Source: Thermocrispum agreste DSM 44070
GTDB taxonomy: Bacteria > Actinomycetota > Actinomycetes > Mycobacteriales > Pseudonocardiaceae
Length of the DNA stretch: 64,000 nt
Direction of reading: 5' to 3'
NCBI RefSeq assembly: GCF_000427905.1
Contig: NZ_KE386603.1
Span: 429,332-493,331 of the forward strand
The notes under the pieces were generated by a model. The model had not been told where the DNA came from, did no database searches, and was given only the letters and a program-made list of their open reading frames with translations. Positions 51,184 through 60,039 of this stretch are shown one piece after another. The translations under genes were made by a program, and so were the position numbers. How positions within the stretch are numbered: position 1 is the stretch's first letter; each line of letters opens with the position of its first letter.

Positions 51184-51836
51184 TGGACCTGCTCGCCCAG
51201 CTGGCCGCCCACCGCGCGCTGTGCATCGTGCGCGCCGACCATGTTCCGGATCCGGCCGGGTTCACCCGCGCACTGGTGGACGCGGGCTTGCCCCTGGTCG
51301 AGTTCGCGCTGATGAACCAGGAGGCCCTGCGGGTCATCGCGCAGGCGTCCACGGTGGACGGCGCGGTGGTCGGCGCCGGGACGGTGATGACGCCCCAGCT
51401 GGCGCGCGATGCCGTCGCTGCGGGCGCCCGGTACCTGGTCACCCCGGGGCTGCGTCCGCGGGTCTCGGAGGAAGCGGCCCGGCTCGGCGTGCCCACCGTG
51501 CTCGGCGCACTGACCCCCACCGAGGTGGCCGACGCCATCGACTTCGGCGCGGCGGCGGTGAAGGTGTTCCCCGCTTCCCGGATGGGCCCGTCCTACTTCA
51601 CCGAATTGCTCGGGCCGTACCCGGATACGCCGCTGGTGGCCAGCGGCGGGGTCGACGCGGGCAACGCCGCCGACTATCTCGCCGCGGGAGCGCTCGCGGT
51701 GACCGCGGGCTCGGCGGTGGTCGGCAGGGATCCGTCCGACGTGGCGGGGATCCGCGCGCGAGCAGAGCAGTTCGTCGCGGCGGTCAAGCGGGCGGCCGGG
51801 CCGGGGGAGCCTGCCGGGCAAGGAGCGGAGTCGTGA
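51183..51836 (+). CDS. eda: KDPG aldolase family protein
   Basis: 217 residues, class I aldolase of the KDPG/KHG family. Schiff-base Lys127 in AAVKVFPAS, general acid/base Glu40 in LVEFALMN, GAGTVM (residues 64-69) and TPGLRP are present. It splits KDPG to pyruvate and glyceraldehyde-3-phosphate. The usual VEVTLR stretch reads VEFALM here, a small divergence. Translationally coupled to the deacylase before it and the permease after it (GTGA overlap). Confidence 0.87.
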   Translation: MDLLAQLAAHRALCIVRADHVPDPAGFTRALVDAGLPLVEFALMNQEALRVIAQASTVDGAVVGAGTVMTPQLARDAVAAGARYLVTPGLRPRVSEEAARLGVPTVLGALTPTEVADAIDFGAAAVKVFPASRMGPSYFTELLGPYPDTPLVASGGVDAGNAADYLAAGALAVTAGSAVVGRDPSDVAGIRARAEQFVAAVKRAAGPGEPAGQGAES

Positions 51837-53290
51837 CCGGGGTGGTGAGCTGGCTGCAGGACACCACGGGCGGTTTGCTGCTGCTCGCCGCCGCCGGTAT
51901 CGCGCTGCTGCTGGTGCTGATCGTGCGGCTGAAGCTGGAACCGTTCATCGCGTTGCTGATCGTCGGTATGCTCACCGCGCTGGCCGCCGGCGTGCCGGTG
52001 GCCGAGCTGACCGGCTCCGCCCAGAACCCCGGTGATTCGCTGCTGGAGTCCGGCTTCGCCGGGATTCTCGGCCACGTCGCCGCGATCATCGGGCTGGGCA
52101 CGATCCTCGGCGCGATGCTGGAGTCCTCCGGCGGGGCGCAGGTGCTCACCCGGCGGCTGCTGCGGTTGCTCGGCGAGCACCGCGCACCGCTGGCGATGGG
52201 CCTGGCCGGGCTGCTCTTCGGCATCCCGGTGTTCTTCGACGTGGGCATCTTCGTGCTGGCCCCGCTGGTGTACGTGGCGGCCGAACAGGGCCGCAGGTCG
52301 ATCCTGCTGTACTGTCTGCCGCTGCTTGCCGGGCTGTCGGTGACGCACGCCTTCCTGCCGCCCCACCCCGGCCCGGTCGCCGCGGCCGGCCTGCTGCAGG
52401 TCGAGCTGGCGTGGGTGATCGTGATGGGCGCCGCCTGCGCCATCCCCGCCTGGTACGTCGGCGGGGTGCTGTTCTCGTCCTGGATCGGCAGGCGCATCCA
52501 CGTCGCGGTGCCGGAGGAGATGCTGGCGGCCGCCCAGCTGGCCAGGGACAAGGTGCGGCCGGGCGGGACGGCCGGGGACGGCGACGACACCGGCGAGCCC
52601 GGCGGCTCCGGCGATGCCGAACCCGCCCTCGGCCTGGTGCTGTTCATCATCGCCATCCCGCTGGTGCTGATCCTCGCCGGGACGTTCGGCAGCATCGTGC
52701 TGCCCGAGACGTCGGTGGCCGCGGGTGTGGCCGGTTTCGTCGGCACCCCGGCCATCGCGCTGACCGTCGCGGTGCTGCTGGCCTTCTGGCTGCTCGGGTC
52801 CCGGCGGGGCATGACCAGGGAGCAGATCGCCGAGATCGCCGCCGTCGCGCTGCGACCGGTGGCGATGATCCTGCTGGTCGTCGGGGCCGGGGCGTTCTAC
52901 GGCACGGTGCTCAAGGCCACCGGCATCGGCACCGCGCTGGCCGAGTCGCTTGCCGACGCCGGACTGCCGGTGATCTTCGCCGCGTACGTGATCAGCTGCG
53001 GGCTGCGCATCGCCCAGGGCTCGGCCACCGCGGCGATCGCGGCGACCGCGGGCATCATCGGGCCGACGGCGGCCGAGGTGGGCATGTCCCAGCCGCAGCT
53101 GGCACTCGTCGTGGCGGCGATCTGCGCCGGATCGATCATCGCCTCGCACGTCAACGACGGCGGGTTCTGGATCGTCTCCCGGTACTTCGGTCTGACGGTC
53201 AAGGACACGCTCAAGACCTGGACCGTGCTGGAAACGATCTTGTCCGTGGTCGGGTTCGCGGTGGCCGCGATCCTGATCACCGTGGTGTGA
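51833..53290 (+). CDS. GntP family gluconate/aldonate permease
   Basis: 485-residue integral membrane protein with about 12 hydrophobic segments. GntP blocks include IALLIVGMLTALAAG, GFAGILGHVAAIIGLGTILGAMLE, FGIPVFFDVGIFVLAPLVY, LPPHPGPVAAAGLL and CAGSIIASHVNDGGFWIV. It imports aldonic acids such as gluconate with protons. In this cluster the cargo could be N-acetylglucosaminate or another hexosaminate. GTG 51833 overlaps the aldolase stop. Confidence 0.92.
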   Translation: MTGVVSWLQDTTGGLLLLAAAGIALLLVLIVRLKLEPFIALLIVGMLTALAAGVPVAELTGSAQNPGDSLLESGFAGILGHVAAIIGLGTILGAMLESSGGAQVLTRRLLRLLGEHRAPLAMGLAGLLFGIPVFFDVGIFVLAPLVYVAAEQGRRSILLYCLPLLAGLSVTHAFLPPHPGPVAAAGLLQVELAWVIVMGAACAIPAWYVGGVLFSSWIGRRIHVAVPEEMLAAAQLARDKVRPGGTAGDGDDTGEPGGSGDAEPALGLVLFIIAIPLVLILAGTFGSIVLPETSVAAGVAGFVGTPAIALTVAVLLAFWLLGSRRGMTREQIAEIAAVALRPVAMILLVVGAGAFYGTVLKATGIGTALAESLADAGLPVIFAAYVISCGLRIAQGSATAAIAATAGIIGPTAAEVGMSQPQLALVVAAICAGSIIASHVNDGGFWIVSRYFGLTVKDTLKTWTVLETILSVVGFAVAAILITVV

Positions 53291-53300
53291 GGGGGACGGC

Positions 53301-54407
53301 GTGCACGTCATGGCCAGACGACTGTTCTTGGGACTCGCGGCGGCCGGTACCGGGGCGCTGATGGCCGGGGGGTCCGCGGCGGCCCACCACCGGGAGCTCA
53401 CCGTCTACCTGGGGAGTTACACCTCCGGCGACCGCCCCGGCGCGGGCATGCAGCGCGCGGTGGCCGATCCGGCCACCGGCCGGCTCGCGGTGGCAGGCAC
53501 CGTGCCAGAGGTGCCGGAGGCGTCGTGGTTCGCCTTCTCCGCCGACCGCCGCATCCTCTACGTCACCAACGAGCTGTCCGAGGGTGCCGTCACGGCGGTG
53601 GATGCGGCACGCGGAACCATCCTGACCAGGCAGCCGACCCACGGCTCGGCCCCCACGCACACCAGCGTGCACGGGCGGTTCCTGCTCACGGCAAACTACG
53701 GGTCGGGCTCGGTCGTCGTGCACCGGCTGGGCGAGGACGGGCTGATCGGCGAGGTCACCGACGTTCGGACGCACGACGGGCCGGAGCCGCACGCCCATCA
53801 GGTGCTCCCCGATCCCAGCGGCCGCTGGGTCGTCGCGGTGGATCTCGGTGCGGACGCGGTCTACGTCTACCGGTTGAACCAGAAGACCGGGAAGCTGCAT
53901 CCCCACCATCGGCTGCGGATGCCCGGCGGGTACGGGCCGCGCCACTTGGCGTTCCACCCCGACGGCCGCCGCGCCTACATCCTCGGCGAGCTGCGGTCGG
54001 AGATCACCGTGGCCGAGTGGCATCCCGCGACCGGAAGGTTCACCGCCGGGCAAGTGATCTCCACGTTGGGTGACGCCCAGCCGCCCGAGAACTACCCCGC
54101 CGAGATCGTCGTCTCGCCGGACGGTCGCTACGTGTACGCGTCCAACCGTGGCCACGACAGCATCGCGACCTTCGACGTCACGGCGAACGGCGATCTCGCC
54201 TTCGCCGGCACCACACCGTGCGGCGGCTCGTGGCCCCGCCACCTGACCATCGACCCCACCGGTCGCTGGGTCTACGTCGCCAACCAGCGGCAGCACACCG
54301 TCGCGTGGCTGCCGCGTGATCCCCGGACCGGCCGGCTCACCGCGCCCGCGGGCAGCACGGCCGTCGACTCCGTCTGTTTCGTGCTGTTCGAAAGGAGCTG
54401 GAGATGA
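53301..54407 (+). CDS. Tat-exported lactonase (YVTN/6-phosphogluconolactonase-like, seven-bladed)
   Basis: 368 residues. The N-terminus MARRLFLGLAAAG (after a short VHV-start) is a twin-arginine signal ending near AAAHH, so the protein is exported. Blades repeat YVTNE, VHGRFLLTANYGSGSVVV, PHAHQVLPDPSGRWVVAVDLGAD and YVYASNRGHDSIATF, typical of PF10282 lactonases related to 6-phosphogluconolactonase and carboxy-cis,cis-muconate cyclase. Outside the cell it may open aldono-lactones formed by sugar oxidation. GTG 53301 has GGGGG; ATG 53310 is a second choice. Confidence 0.85.
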   Translation: MHVMARRLFLGLAAAGTGALMAGGSAAAHHRELTVYLGSYTSGDRPGAGMQRAVADPATGRLAVAGTVPEVPEASWFAFSADRRILYVTNELSEGAVTAVDAARGTILTRQPTHGSAPTHTSVHGRFLLTANYGSGSVVVHRLGEDGLIGEVTDVRTHDGPEPHAHQVLPDPSGRWVVAVDLGADAVYVYRLNQKTGKLHPHHRLRMPGGYGPRHLAFHPDGRRAYILGELRSEITVAEWHPATGRFTAGQVISTLGDAQPPENYPAEIVVSPDGRYVYASNRGHDSIATFDVTANGDLAFAGTTPCGGSWPRHLTIDPTGRWVYVANQRQHTVAWLPRDPRTGRLTAPAGSTAVDSVCFVLFERSWR

Positions 54408-55696
54408 GACGTGCGGCCCTGCTCGTGCTGGCCACCGTCGGAGCCATGACGCTTGGCTGCGCGCCGCCCCAGGCCTCCCACAACCAGCCGCAAGGCCCCG
54501 GCGAGACCACCGGCGAGCTGCAGGTGTGGCTGTTCGCCGAGCCCAACGACGAGCCGAAACGGCAGGTGGTCGCCGAGGCGAAGAAGGAGTTCGAGGCGGC
54601 ACACGACGGCGTGACGGTCAAGGTCGAGTACCTGCCGGTCGACGGCAGGGCCAACCGGTTCAACGGTGCGTTCAACGACAGCACCAGCTCACCGGACGTC
54701 GCCGAGTTCGGCAACACCGACCTGGCCGGATACGTGGCCTCCAACGGCTTCGCCGACCTGACCGACGAGCTGGCGACATGGCCGGAGGCGGAGGACCTGG
54801 TGCCGAGCGTGCTGGAGACCGCCAAGGTCGACGGCAAGGTCTACGGCATCCCGTGGTTCACCGGTACGCGTGCGCTGTTCTACCGCACCGACGTGTTCGA
54901 CGAGCTGGACCTGGAGCCGCCGGAGACACTGGCCGAGCTGACCGACGTGGCCAGGGCCATCCGCAAGGCCAAGCCGGACATGTACGGCATCGCCACCGGT
55001 GGTAAGTCGGTCTACTCCGCCCTGCCCTACATCTGGGCCTACGGCGGTGACGTGGCCGAGCAGCGGGACGGCACGTGGAAAGCCACGCTGACCACCCCGG
55101 AGGCCAAGGAGGGGCTGCGCCGCTACGCGGAACTGATCTCCGACGACATCTGCCCGCCCTCGGCGTGTGCGCAGATGACCGGGAGCGACGCGGTGGCCGC
55201 GTTCGCCGCGGGGAAAGCGGGCATGGTGATCGGCGGGGACTTCAACCTGCCCGCCGTGGACGCCGGGGCGGTGCAGGGCAAGTACGAGGTGATCCCGCTG
55301 CCCGGCGCCGAACGCGGTTCGATCGCGCCGCCGTTCGCCGGCGGCAACCTGATCGGCGTGTTCCGGGCGAGCAAGAAGTCCGGCCTGGCCGTGGAGTTCG
55401 CCAAGCTGCTGGCCGGCAAGAAGTACCAGCGGAAGATGTACGACGCGATGGGCACCCTGCCCACGTTCGCCGACGTGCAGGCGAAGCTGGTGAAGTCCGA
55501 CACCGAGCTCGAGCCGTTCGTCGCCTCGGTGAAGGCGGGCACGAAGTTCGTCCCGGCCACCCCGGCGTGGACCAAGATCGACGCGCAGGGCGTGCTGCCG
55601 ACCGCGATCCAGCAGATCGCCACCGGCGAGCTGACCGTCGACCAGGCCGCCGAAGCCGCCGCGGCCGAGATGGACGAGGCGTTCGGCGGCCGATGA
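54404..55696 (+). CDS. CUT1-type sugar ABC transporter substrate-binding lipoprotein
   Basis: 430 residues. Signal peptide with lipobox LGC (Cys near residue 19), then an SBP_bac_1/MalE-like fold: GELQVWLFAEPNDEPKRQ, VAEFGNTDLAGYVASNGFADLT, YGIPWFTGTRALFYRTDVF and a Cys-Pro-Pro loop. Family relatives bind oligosaccharides such as chitobiose (NgcE/DasA-like). The ATG overlaps the lactonase stop. Together with the two following permeases it completes an importer, but no ATPase gene is present: a shared MsiK-type ATPase is usual in actinobacteria. Confidence 0.9.
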   Translation: MRRAALLVLATVGAMTLGCAPPQASHNQPQGPGETTGELQVWLFAEPNDEPKRQVVAEAKKEFEAAHDGVTVKVEYLPVDGRANRFNGAFNDSTSSPDVAEFGNTDLAGYVASNGFADLTDELATWPEAEDLVPSVLETAKVDGKVYGIPWFTGTRALFYRTDVFDELDLEPPETLAELTDVARAIRKAKPDMYGIATGGKSVYSALPYIWAYGGDVAEQRDGTWKATLTTPEAKEGLRRYAELISDDICPPSACAQMTGSDAVAAFAAGKAGMVIGGDFNLPAVDAGAVQGKYEVIPLPGAERGSIAPPFAGGNLIGVFRASKKSGLAVEFAKLLAGKKYQRKMYDAMGTLPTFADVQAKLVKSDTELEPFVASVKAGTKFVPATPAWTKIDAQGVLPTAIQQIATGELTVDQAAEAAAAEMDEAFGGR

Positions 55697-56655
55697 CGCT
55701 CGTCGGTGAGCGGCGCCGCGCCGCTGACGTGGCGGTGCGGCGCCCCAAGACGGCTGTGCACCTCGGCGACGGCCGGGCGGCGTTCCGCTACCTGCTGCCC
55801 GCCGGGGTGCTGCTGCTGGCCGTGCTGGCGTATCCGCTGTACCAGCTGGTCCAGATCTCGCTGTACGAGTACAACCAGCCGCAGGCCAGCGGGGCGGCGC
55901 CGCTGCGATTCCTCGGCCTGGACAACTACGCCGAGCTGGTGGCCGATCCGAAGTTCTGGGACGTGCTGGCCGCCACGGTGGTTTTCGCCGCGGTGTGCGT
56001 GATCGGCAGCCTGGTGGTCGGCACGGCGCTGGCGGTGGTGGCCAGCCGGGCGCGGCCGGTGCCGCGCATGCTGCTGTTCCTGGCCGCGCTCGGGGCGTGG
56101 GCCACCCCGGCGATGGCAGGCTCCTACGTTTGGTTGTTCCTGTTCGACGCCGATCTGGGCCTGGTCAACGAGGTGCTCAGCGGCATCGGCTTCTCCGGCA
56201 TGGAGGGCCACGCCTGGCTGTACGACAGGTACTCCACGTTCGCCGTGGTGGCCGCCGAGATCATCTGGTGCTCGTTCCCGTTCGTCATGGTGACCATGTA
56301 CGCGGGGATCAAGGGCATCCCGGCCGAGGTCGTCGACGCCGCCCAGCTCGACGGCGCTTCGTGGTGGCGCATCGCGACCCGGATCATCCTGCCGATGCTG
56401 CGCCCGCTCATCGTGATCGCCACCATCCAGTCGATCATCTGGGACTTCAAGGTGTTCACCCAGATCTACGTGATGACCAACGGCGGCGGGGTGGCCGGGC
56501 GCAACCTGGTACTCAACGTCTACGCCTATCAGAAGGCGTTCGCCGGCGAGGAGTACGGCATGGGCGCCGCGATCGGCGTGGTGATGACGGTGCTGTTGCT
56601 GATGATCACCGTGCTCTACCTGCGGGCCCAGCGGAAGGCGGGGTGGGCGCCGTGA
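55693..56655 (+). CDS. Sugar ABC transporter permease (MalF-like)
   Basis: 320 residues, about six transmembrane segments, with the BPD_transp_1 EAA loop in DAAQLDGASWWRIATRIILPMLRP that contacts the ATPase. Basic N-terminus (ERRRAADVAVRRPKTAVH) is typical of MalF-type cytoplasmic starts. It pairs with the permease at 56652. ATG overlaps the binding-protein stop and its own stop overlaps the next GTG (GTGA). Likely imports an N-acetylated amino-sugar oligomer, judging by the neighbouring GH20. Confidence 0.92.
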   Translation: MTLVGERRRAADVAVRRPKTAVHLGDGRAAFRYLLPAGVLLLAVLAYPLYQLVQISLYEYNQPQASGAAPLRFLGLDNYAELVADPKFWDVLAATVVFAAVCVIGSLVVGTALAVVASRARPVPRMLLFLAALGAWATPAMAGSYVWLFLFDADLGLVNEVLSGIGFSGMEGHAWLYDRYSTFAVVAAEIIWCSFPFVMVTMYAGIKGIPAEVVDAAQLDGASWWRIATRIILPMLRPLIVIATIQSIIWDFKVFTQIYVMTNGGGVAGRNLVLNVYAYQKAFAGEEYGMGAAIGVVMTVLLLMITVLYLRAQRKAGWAP

Positions 56656-57485
56656 GATCCCGGATCTCCGACGCCGTCTGCGTGCTGGCGGCGATCCTGG
56701 TCGCTGTTCCGCTGTACTGGATGGTGCTGTCCGCGGTGAAGCCGGATGGCGAGATCCGGTCGGCTTCGCCGCGCCCGTGGACGTTCGCGCCGACGCTGGA
56801 CGCGTTCCGGCGGGTGCTCGACGTGGAGAACTTCGGCCGGTACTTCCTGAACAGCGCGGTCGTGGCGCTGCTGGTCGTGGGCGGGTCGATCGTGCTGTCG
56901 TTCGTGTCCGCGGTGGCGCTGACCCGGTTCGCCTTCCGCGGCCGGACCGTGCTGCTGGTGATGCTGCTGGTGGCCCAGATGGTGCCGGTGGAGGCGCTGA
57001 CCATCCCGCTGTTCTTCATGGTGCAGTCGGCGGGCCAGGTGGCCCCGGCGTTCGGGCTCAACCAGCTCGCCCCGCTGGTGCTGATCAACCTGGCGTTCAG
57101 CCTGCCGTTCGCCATCTGGATGCTGCGCGGTTTCGTCGCCGCCGTGCCGCGGGAGCTCGACGAAGCCGCGACGCTGGACGGCGCCACCCGCTTCCAGTAC
57201 GTGTGGCGGGTGCTGTTCCCCCTGGTCGCGCCCGGTTTGGTGGCCACGAGCGTGCTGTCGTTCATCCACTCGTGGAACGACTTCCTGTTCGCCAAGACGC
57301 TGATCTACTCCAGCACGGACAACCGGACGCTGCCGCAGGCGCTGCTGGTGTTCTACCAGCCGGACGAGCAGGACTGGGGCGCGATCATGGCGGGATCGAC
57401 GCTGATGACCGTGCCGGTGCTGATCTTCTTCGTGCTGGTGCAGCGGCACCTGGTCAGCGGGCTGGCAGGCGCGGTGAAGGGGTGA
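56652..57485 (+). CDS. Sugar ABC transporter permease (MalG-like)
   Basis: 277 residues with about six transmembrane segments. The EAA motif is ELDEAATLDGATRFQYVWRVLFPLVAPG. MalG-like hallmarks include LTRFAFRG and FIHSWNDFLFAKTLIYS. GTG 56652 overlaps the previous stop. The small size and start fit the family. It is the second half of the CUT1 pore. Confidence 0.92.
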   Translation: MRSRISDAVCVLAAILVAVPLYWMVLSAVKPDGEIRSASPRPWTFAPTLDAFRRVLDVENFGRYFLNSAVVALLVVGGSIVLSFVSAVALTRFAFRGRTVLLVMLLVAQMVPVEALTIPLFFMVQSAGQVAPAFGLNQLAPLVLINLAFSLPFAIWMLRGFVAAVPRELDEAATLDGATRFQYVWRVLFPLVAPGLVATSVLSFIHSWNDFLFAKTLIYSSTDNRTLPQALLVFYQPDEQDWGAIMAGSTLMTVPVLIFFVLVQRHLVSGLAGAVKG

Positions 57486-57489
57486 GCCG

Positions 57490-58980
57490 GTGACGTCGGC
57501 ACACGAGCGGCTGCACGGGTTGGTACCGCGACCGGTGCGGGTCGACCCGGCACCGGGCGCGTGCGAACTCGACGACCTGACCATCCCGGTGGTGATCGAC
57601 CCGCAGGCGGGCCTGCCTGCCGAGGGGTACCGGCTCAGCATCGCGCCGAGCGGGGTGCGGGCCGTGGCGGCCGACGAAGCCGGGAAGCGGCACGCGCAGC
57701 AGACGGTGCGGCAACTCGCCGGCCCGGATGCCTTCCGGGCAGCGAGGATCCACCCCGATCCGTGGGTGCTGCCGTGCGGCGAGATCGAGGACCATCCGCG
57801 TTTCTCCTGGCGAGGGTGCCTGCTGGACGTCGCGCGGCATTTCCAGCCCAAGGCGGCGGTGCTGCGGTTCGTCGACCTGCTGGCGGTGCACAAGCTCAAC
57901 GTGCTGCACCTGCATCTGACCGACGATCAGGGATGGCGCGTGGAGGTGCCGGACTATCCGCGGCTGACCGAGGTGGGGGCGTGGCGGGAAGGCTCGTGGG
58001 TGGGCAGGCCACCGGACGGCACCCGCGAACACGACGGCCGTCCGCACGGCGGCTACTACACCACCGACGACCTGCGCGAGATCGTCGCGTACGCCCGCGA
58101 GCGCGGCGTGACGGTGGTGCCGGAAGTGGACATCCCGGGGCACAGCCAGGCAGCGATCGCCGCCTACCCCGACCTCGGCACCACCGCCGAGCCGGTTCCG
58201 GTGCGCACCGCCTGGGGCATCTCCGACCACGTGCTGAACGCCGAGGAATCCACCGTGGCGTTCTACCGCCGCGTGTTCGATCACGTGGCGAGCATCTTCG
58301 ACAGCCCGGTGATCGCGCTGGGCGGTGACGAAGTGCCGACGGTGCAGTGGCGTGCGCACGCCGCCGCCCGGGCCGCCGAACTGGGGCTGTCGTCGCCGGA
58401 CGAGCTGCACGGCTGGTGGGTCCGCCAGATCGCCGAGCATCTGTCCGTCCTGGGGCGCCGGGCGCTGGCCTGGGACGACGTGCTGGATGCCGGGACGTTG
58501 CCGCCCGGGGTGATCATCGCTTCCTGGCGCGGAGAGCAAGGCGGGATCGCCGCCGCGCTGGCCGGGCACGACGTCGTGATGTGCCCCGAGCAGTACCTCT
58601 ACCTGGACCATCGGCAGTCGGACCACCCGGACGAGCCGATCCCGGTCGGCTACCTGGTCCGGCTCGAGGACGTCTACCGGTACGAACCCGTCCCGGCCGA
58701 CCTGCCCGGGTCCGCCAGGCAGCGCGTGCTGGGAGCGCAGGCCCAGGTCTGGACCGAGCACCTGGACAACCCGCGTCGGATCGACTACGCCGCCTTCCCG
58801 CGGCTGGCCGCGTTCGCCGAGGTGGTGTGGTCGCCGCCGGAGCGTGATTACGCCGAGTTCGCCCGGCGGCTGGCGCGGCACCACCTGCCCCGGCTGGACG
58901 CACTGGGCGTGGAGTACCGGCCGATGGGCGGCCCGCGGCCGTGGCAGACCCGCCCCGGGGTGCCCGGCCGTCCCCGCTAG
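57490..58980 (+). CDS. GH20 beta-N-acetylhexosaminidase (cytoplasmic)
   Basis: 496 residues. After an N-terminal GH20b-like domain, the barrel has HPRFSWRGCLLDVARHFQP, LHLHLTDDQGWRVEV, and the catalytic Asp-Glu pair in ALGGDEVPTVQW near residue 280; substrate-assisted catalysis removes terminal GlcNAc or GalNAc. There is no signal peptide or lipobox, so it acts on imported disaccharides or oligosaccharides rather than on polymer. GTG 57490 lies two bases after the permease stop region with GGTGA upstream. It ends the operon and yields GlcNAc plus an oxidised unit if the import is a C1-oxidised chitobiose. Confidence 0.92.
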   Translation: MTSAHERLHGLVPRPVRVDPAPGACELDDLTIPVVIDPQAGLPAEGYRLSIAPSGVRAVAADEAGKRHAQQTVRQLAGPDAFRAARIHPDPWVLPCGEIEDHPRFSWRGCLLDVARHFQPKAAVLRFVDLLAVHKLNVLHLHLTDDQGWRVEVPDYPRLTEVGAWREGSWVGRPPDGTREHDGRPHGGYYTTDDLREIVAYARERGVTVVPEVDIPGHSQAAIAAYPDLGTTAEPVPVRTAWGISDHVLNAEESTVAFYRRVFDHVASIFDSPVIALGGDEVPTVQWRAHAAARAAELGLSSPDELHGWWVRQIAEHLSVLGRRALAWDDVLDAGTLPPGVIIASWRGEQGGIAAALAGHDVVMCPEQYLYLDHRQSDHPDEPIPVGYLVRLEDVYRYEPVPADLPGSARQRVLGAQAQVWTEHLDNPRRIDYAAFPRLAAFAEVVWSPPERDYAEFARRLARHHLPRLDALGVEYRPMGGPRPWQTRPGVPGRPR

Positions 58981-58981
58981 A

Positions 58982-59019
58982 CCTGCGGTGTCTGCCCGGC
59001 ACCCCTGCGGTGTTTGCCC
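58982..59019. repeat. Short direct repeat CCTGCGGTGTCTGCCC
   Basis: CCTGCGGTGTCTGCCC starts at 58982 and recurs with one change (TTTGCCC) at 59004, a 22-bp period, just after the GH20 stop codon. No function is evident. The gap continues to the DUF4386 start at 59100. Confidence 0.5.
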
Positions 59020-59099
59020 CGGCGCAGGTAATCCCCGTGGCCCTTCCGGCGAACTTCCCCCAAGGCTCCCATGCGGTGGGCCGATCGGAGGGCAGGCTC

Positions 59100-59828
59100 A
59101 TGGCCCGAGCGGACACGGGACTCGGTAGTGGGCCGTCGACGCGCGATGTGCGTCAGGCAGTCGGCATCGCGGGTGCGCTGTACCTGGTGACATTCCTTGC
59201 GGGCATACCACCGGCGCTGTTTCTCTACCGGGACGTGGTGGTCGCCGGGGCCGATGCCCTCACCGCGAGCGCGAACGGCGGCATCCAATGGGGAGCCTTG
59301 CTCGACGTCGTCAACGCCTGCGCCTGCGTGGGCACGGCAGTGGTGCTGTTCCCGGTGCTGCGCCGGTGTCGCGTGCGCTTCGGCGAGGCGTTGGCGCTCG
59401 GATTCGTCACCGCTCGCGTACTCGAAGCAGCGATCATCTTCGTCGGCGTCGTCAGCTTGCTGTCCCTGGTCGCCCTTCGTACGGGGCCGACGGCCGCGCG
59501 CGGCATGGGCGGCATGTTGCTCACCGTCCACGAGTGGACCGTGCTGCTCGGTCCTGGGCTGATCCCGGCGTTCAACGCGGCGCTGCTGGGTTGGCTGCTC
59601 TATCGCGCCAACTTGATTCCTCGGATGATCCCCGCGTTGGGACTACTCGGCGCCCCGCTGCTGGCGACATCGGCCGCGTTGTCCGTGCTGGGCGTCAACC
59701 GGCCGGGGACGGTCCTGTCCGATCTGGCGGTGGCGCCGATCTTCGTCTGGGAGCTGTCGCTGGGTGTCTACCTGCTGGGCTGGGGATTCCGGCCCGCAGC
59801 CGTCGCCGCGCTCACCCCTTCCAGGTGA
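59100..59828 (+). CDS. DUF4386 family membrane protein
   Basis: 242 residues with about six hydrophobic segments (AVGIAGALYLVTFLAGIPPALFLY, WGALLDVVNACACVGTAVVLFPVL, AAIIFVGVVSLLSLVAL, LTVHEWTVLLGPGLIPAFNAALLGWLLY, and others). The HEWTVLLGPG and LLYRANLIPRMIPALGLLGAPLL blocks are typical of DUF4386. Function unknown. ATG 59100 has GGAGGG upstream. Stand-alone, with 211 bases before the next gene in which I see no feature. Confidence 0.75.
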   Translation: MARADTGLGSGPSTRDVRQAVGIAGALYLVTFLAGIPPALFLYRDVVVAGADALTASANGGIQWGALLDVVNACACVGTAVVLFPVLRRCRVRFGEALALGFVTARVLEAAIIFVGVVSLLSLVALRTGPTAARGMGGMLLTVHEWTVLLGPGLIPAFNAALLGWLLYRANLIPRMIPALGLLGAPLLATSAALSVLGVNRPGTVLSDLAVAPIFVWELSLGVYLLGWGFRPAAVAALTPSR

Positions 59829-60039
59829 ACCGCCGAGCGCCTGGGTAGACCGCACCGGAACAGCAGGAATTGCAGGCGCTGTTCCGGCGGATGGTGCCGT
59901 CCGGCAACCGCCGCGACCCGTCCCACAGCCGGGATTCGCCTGCCGTTCACCTGCGCTCCGGTCACTGGCTACTCCGCCTGTCTAGGGTCCCGCACCGTGG
60001 CGGGGTGTCCGTCCCGATGCGAGCCAGTGAGGTGGGCCG

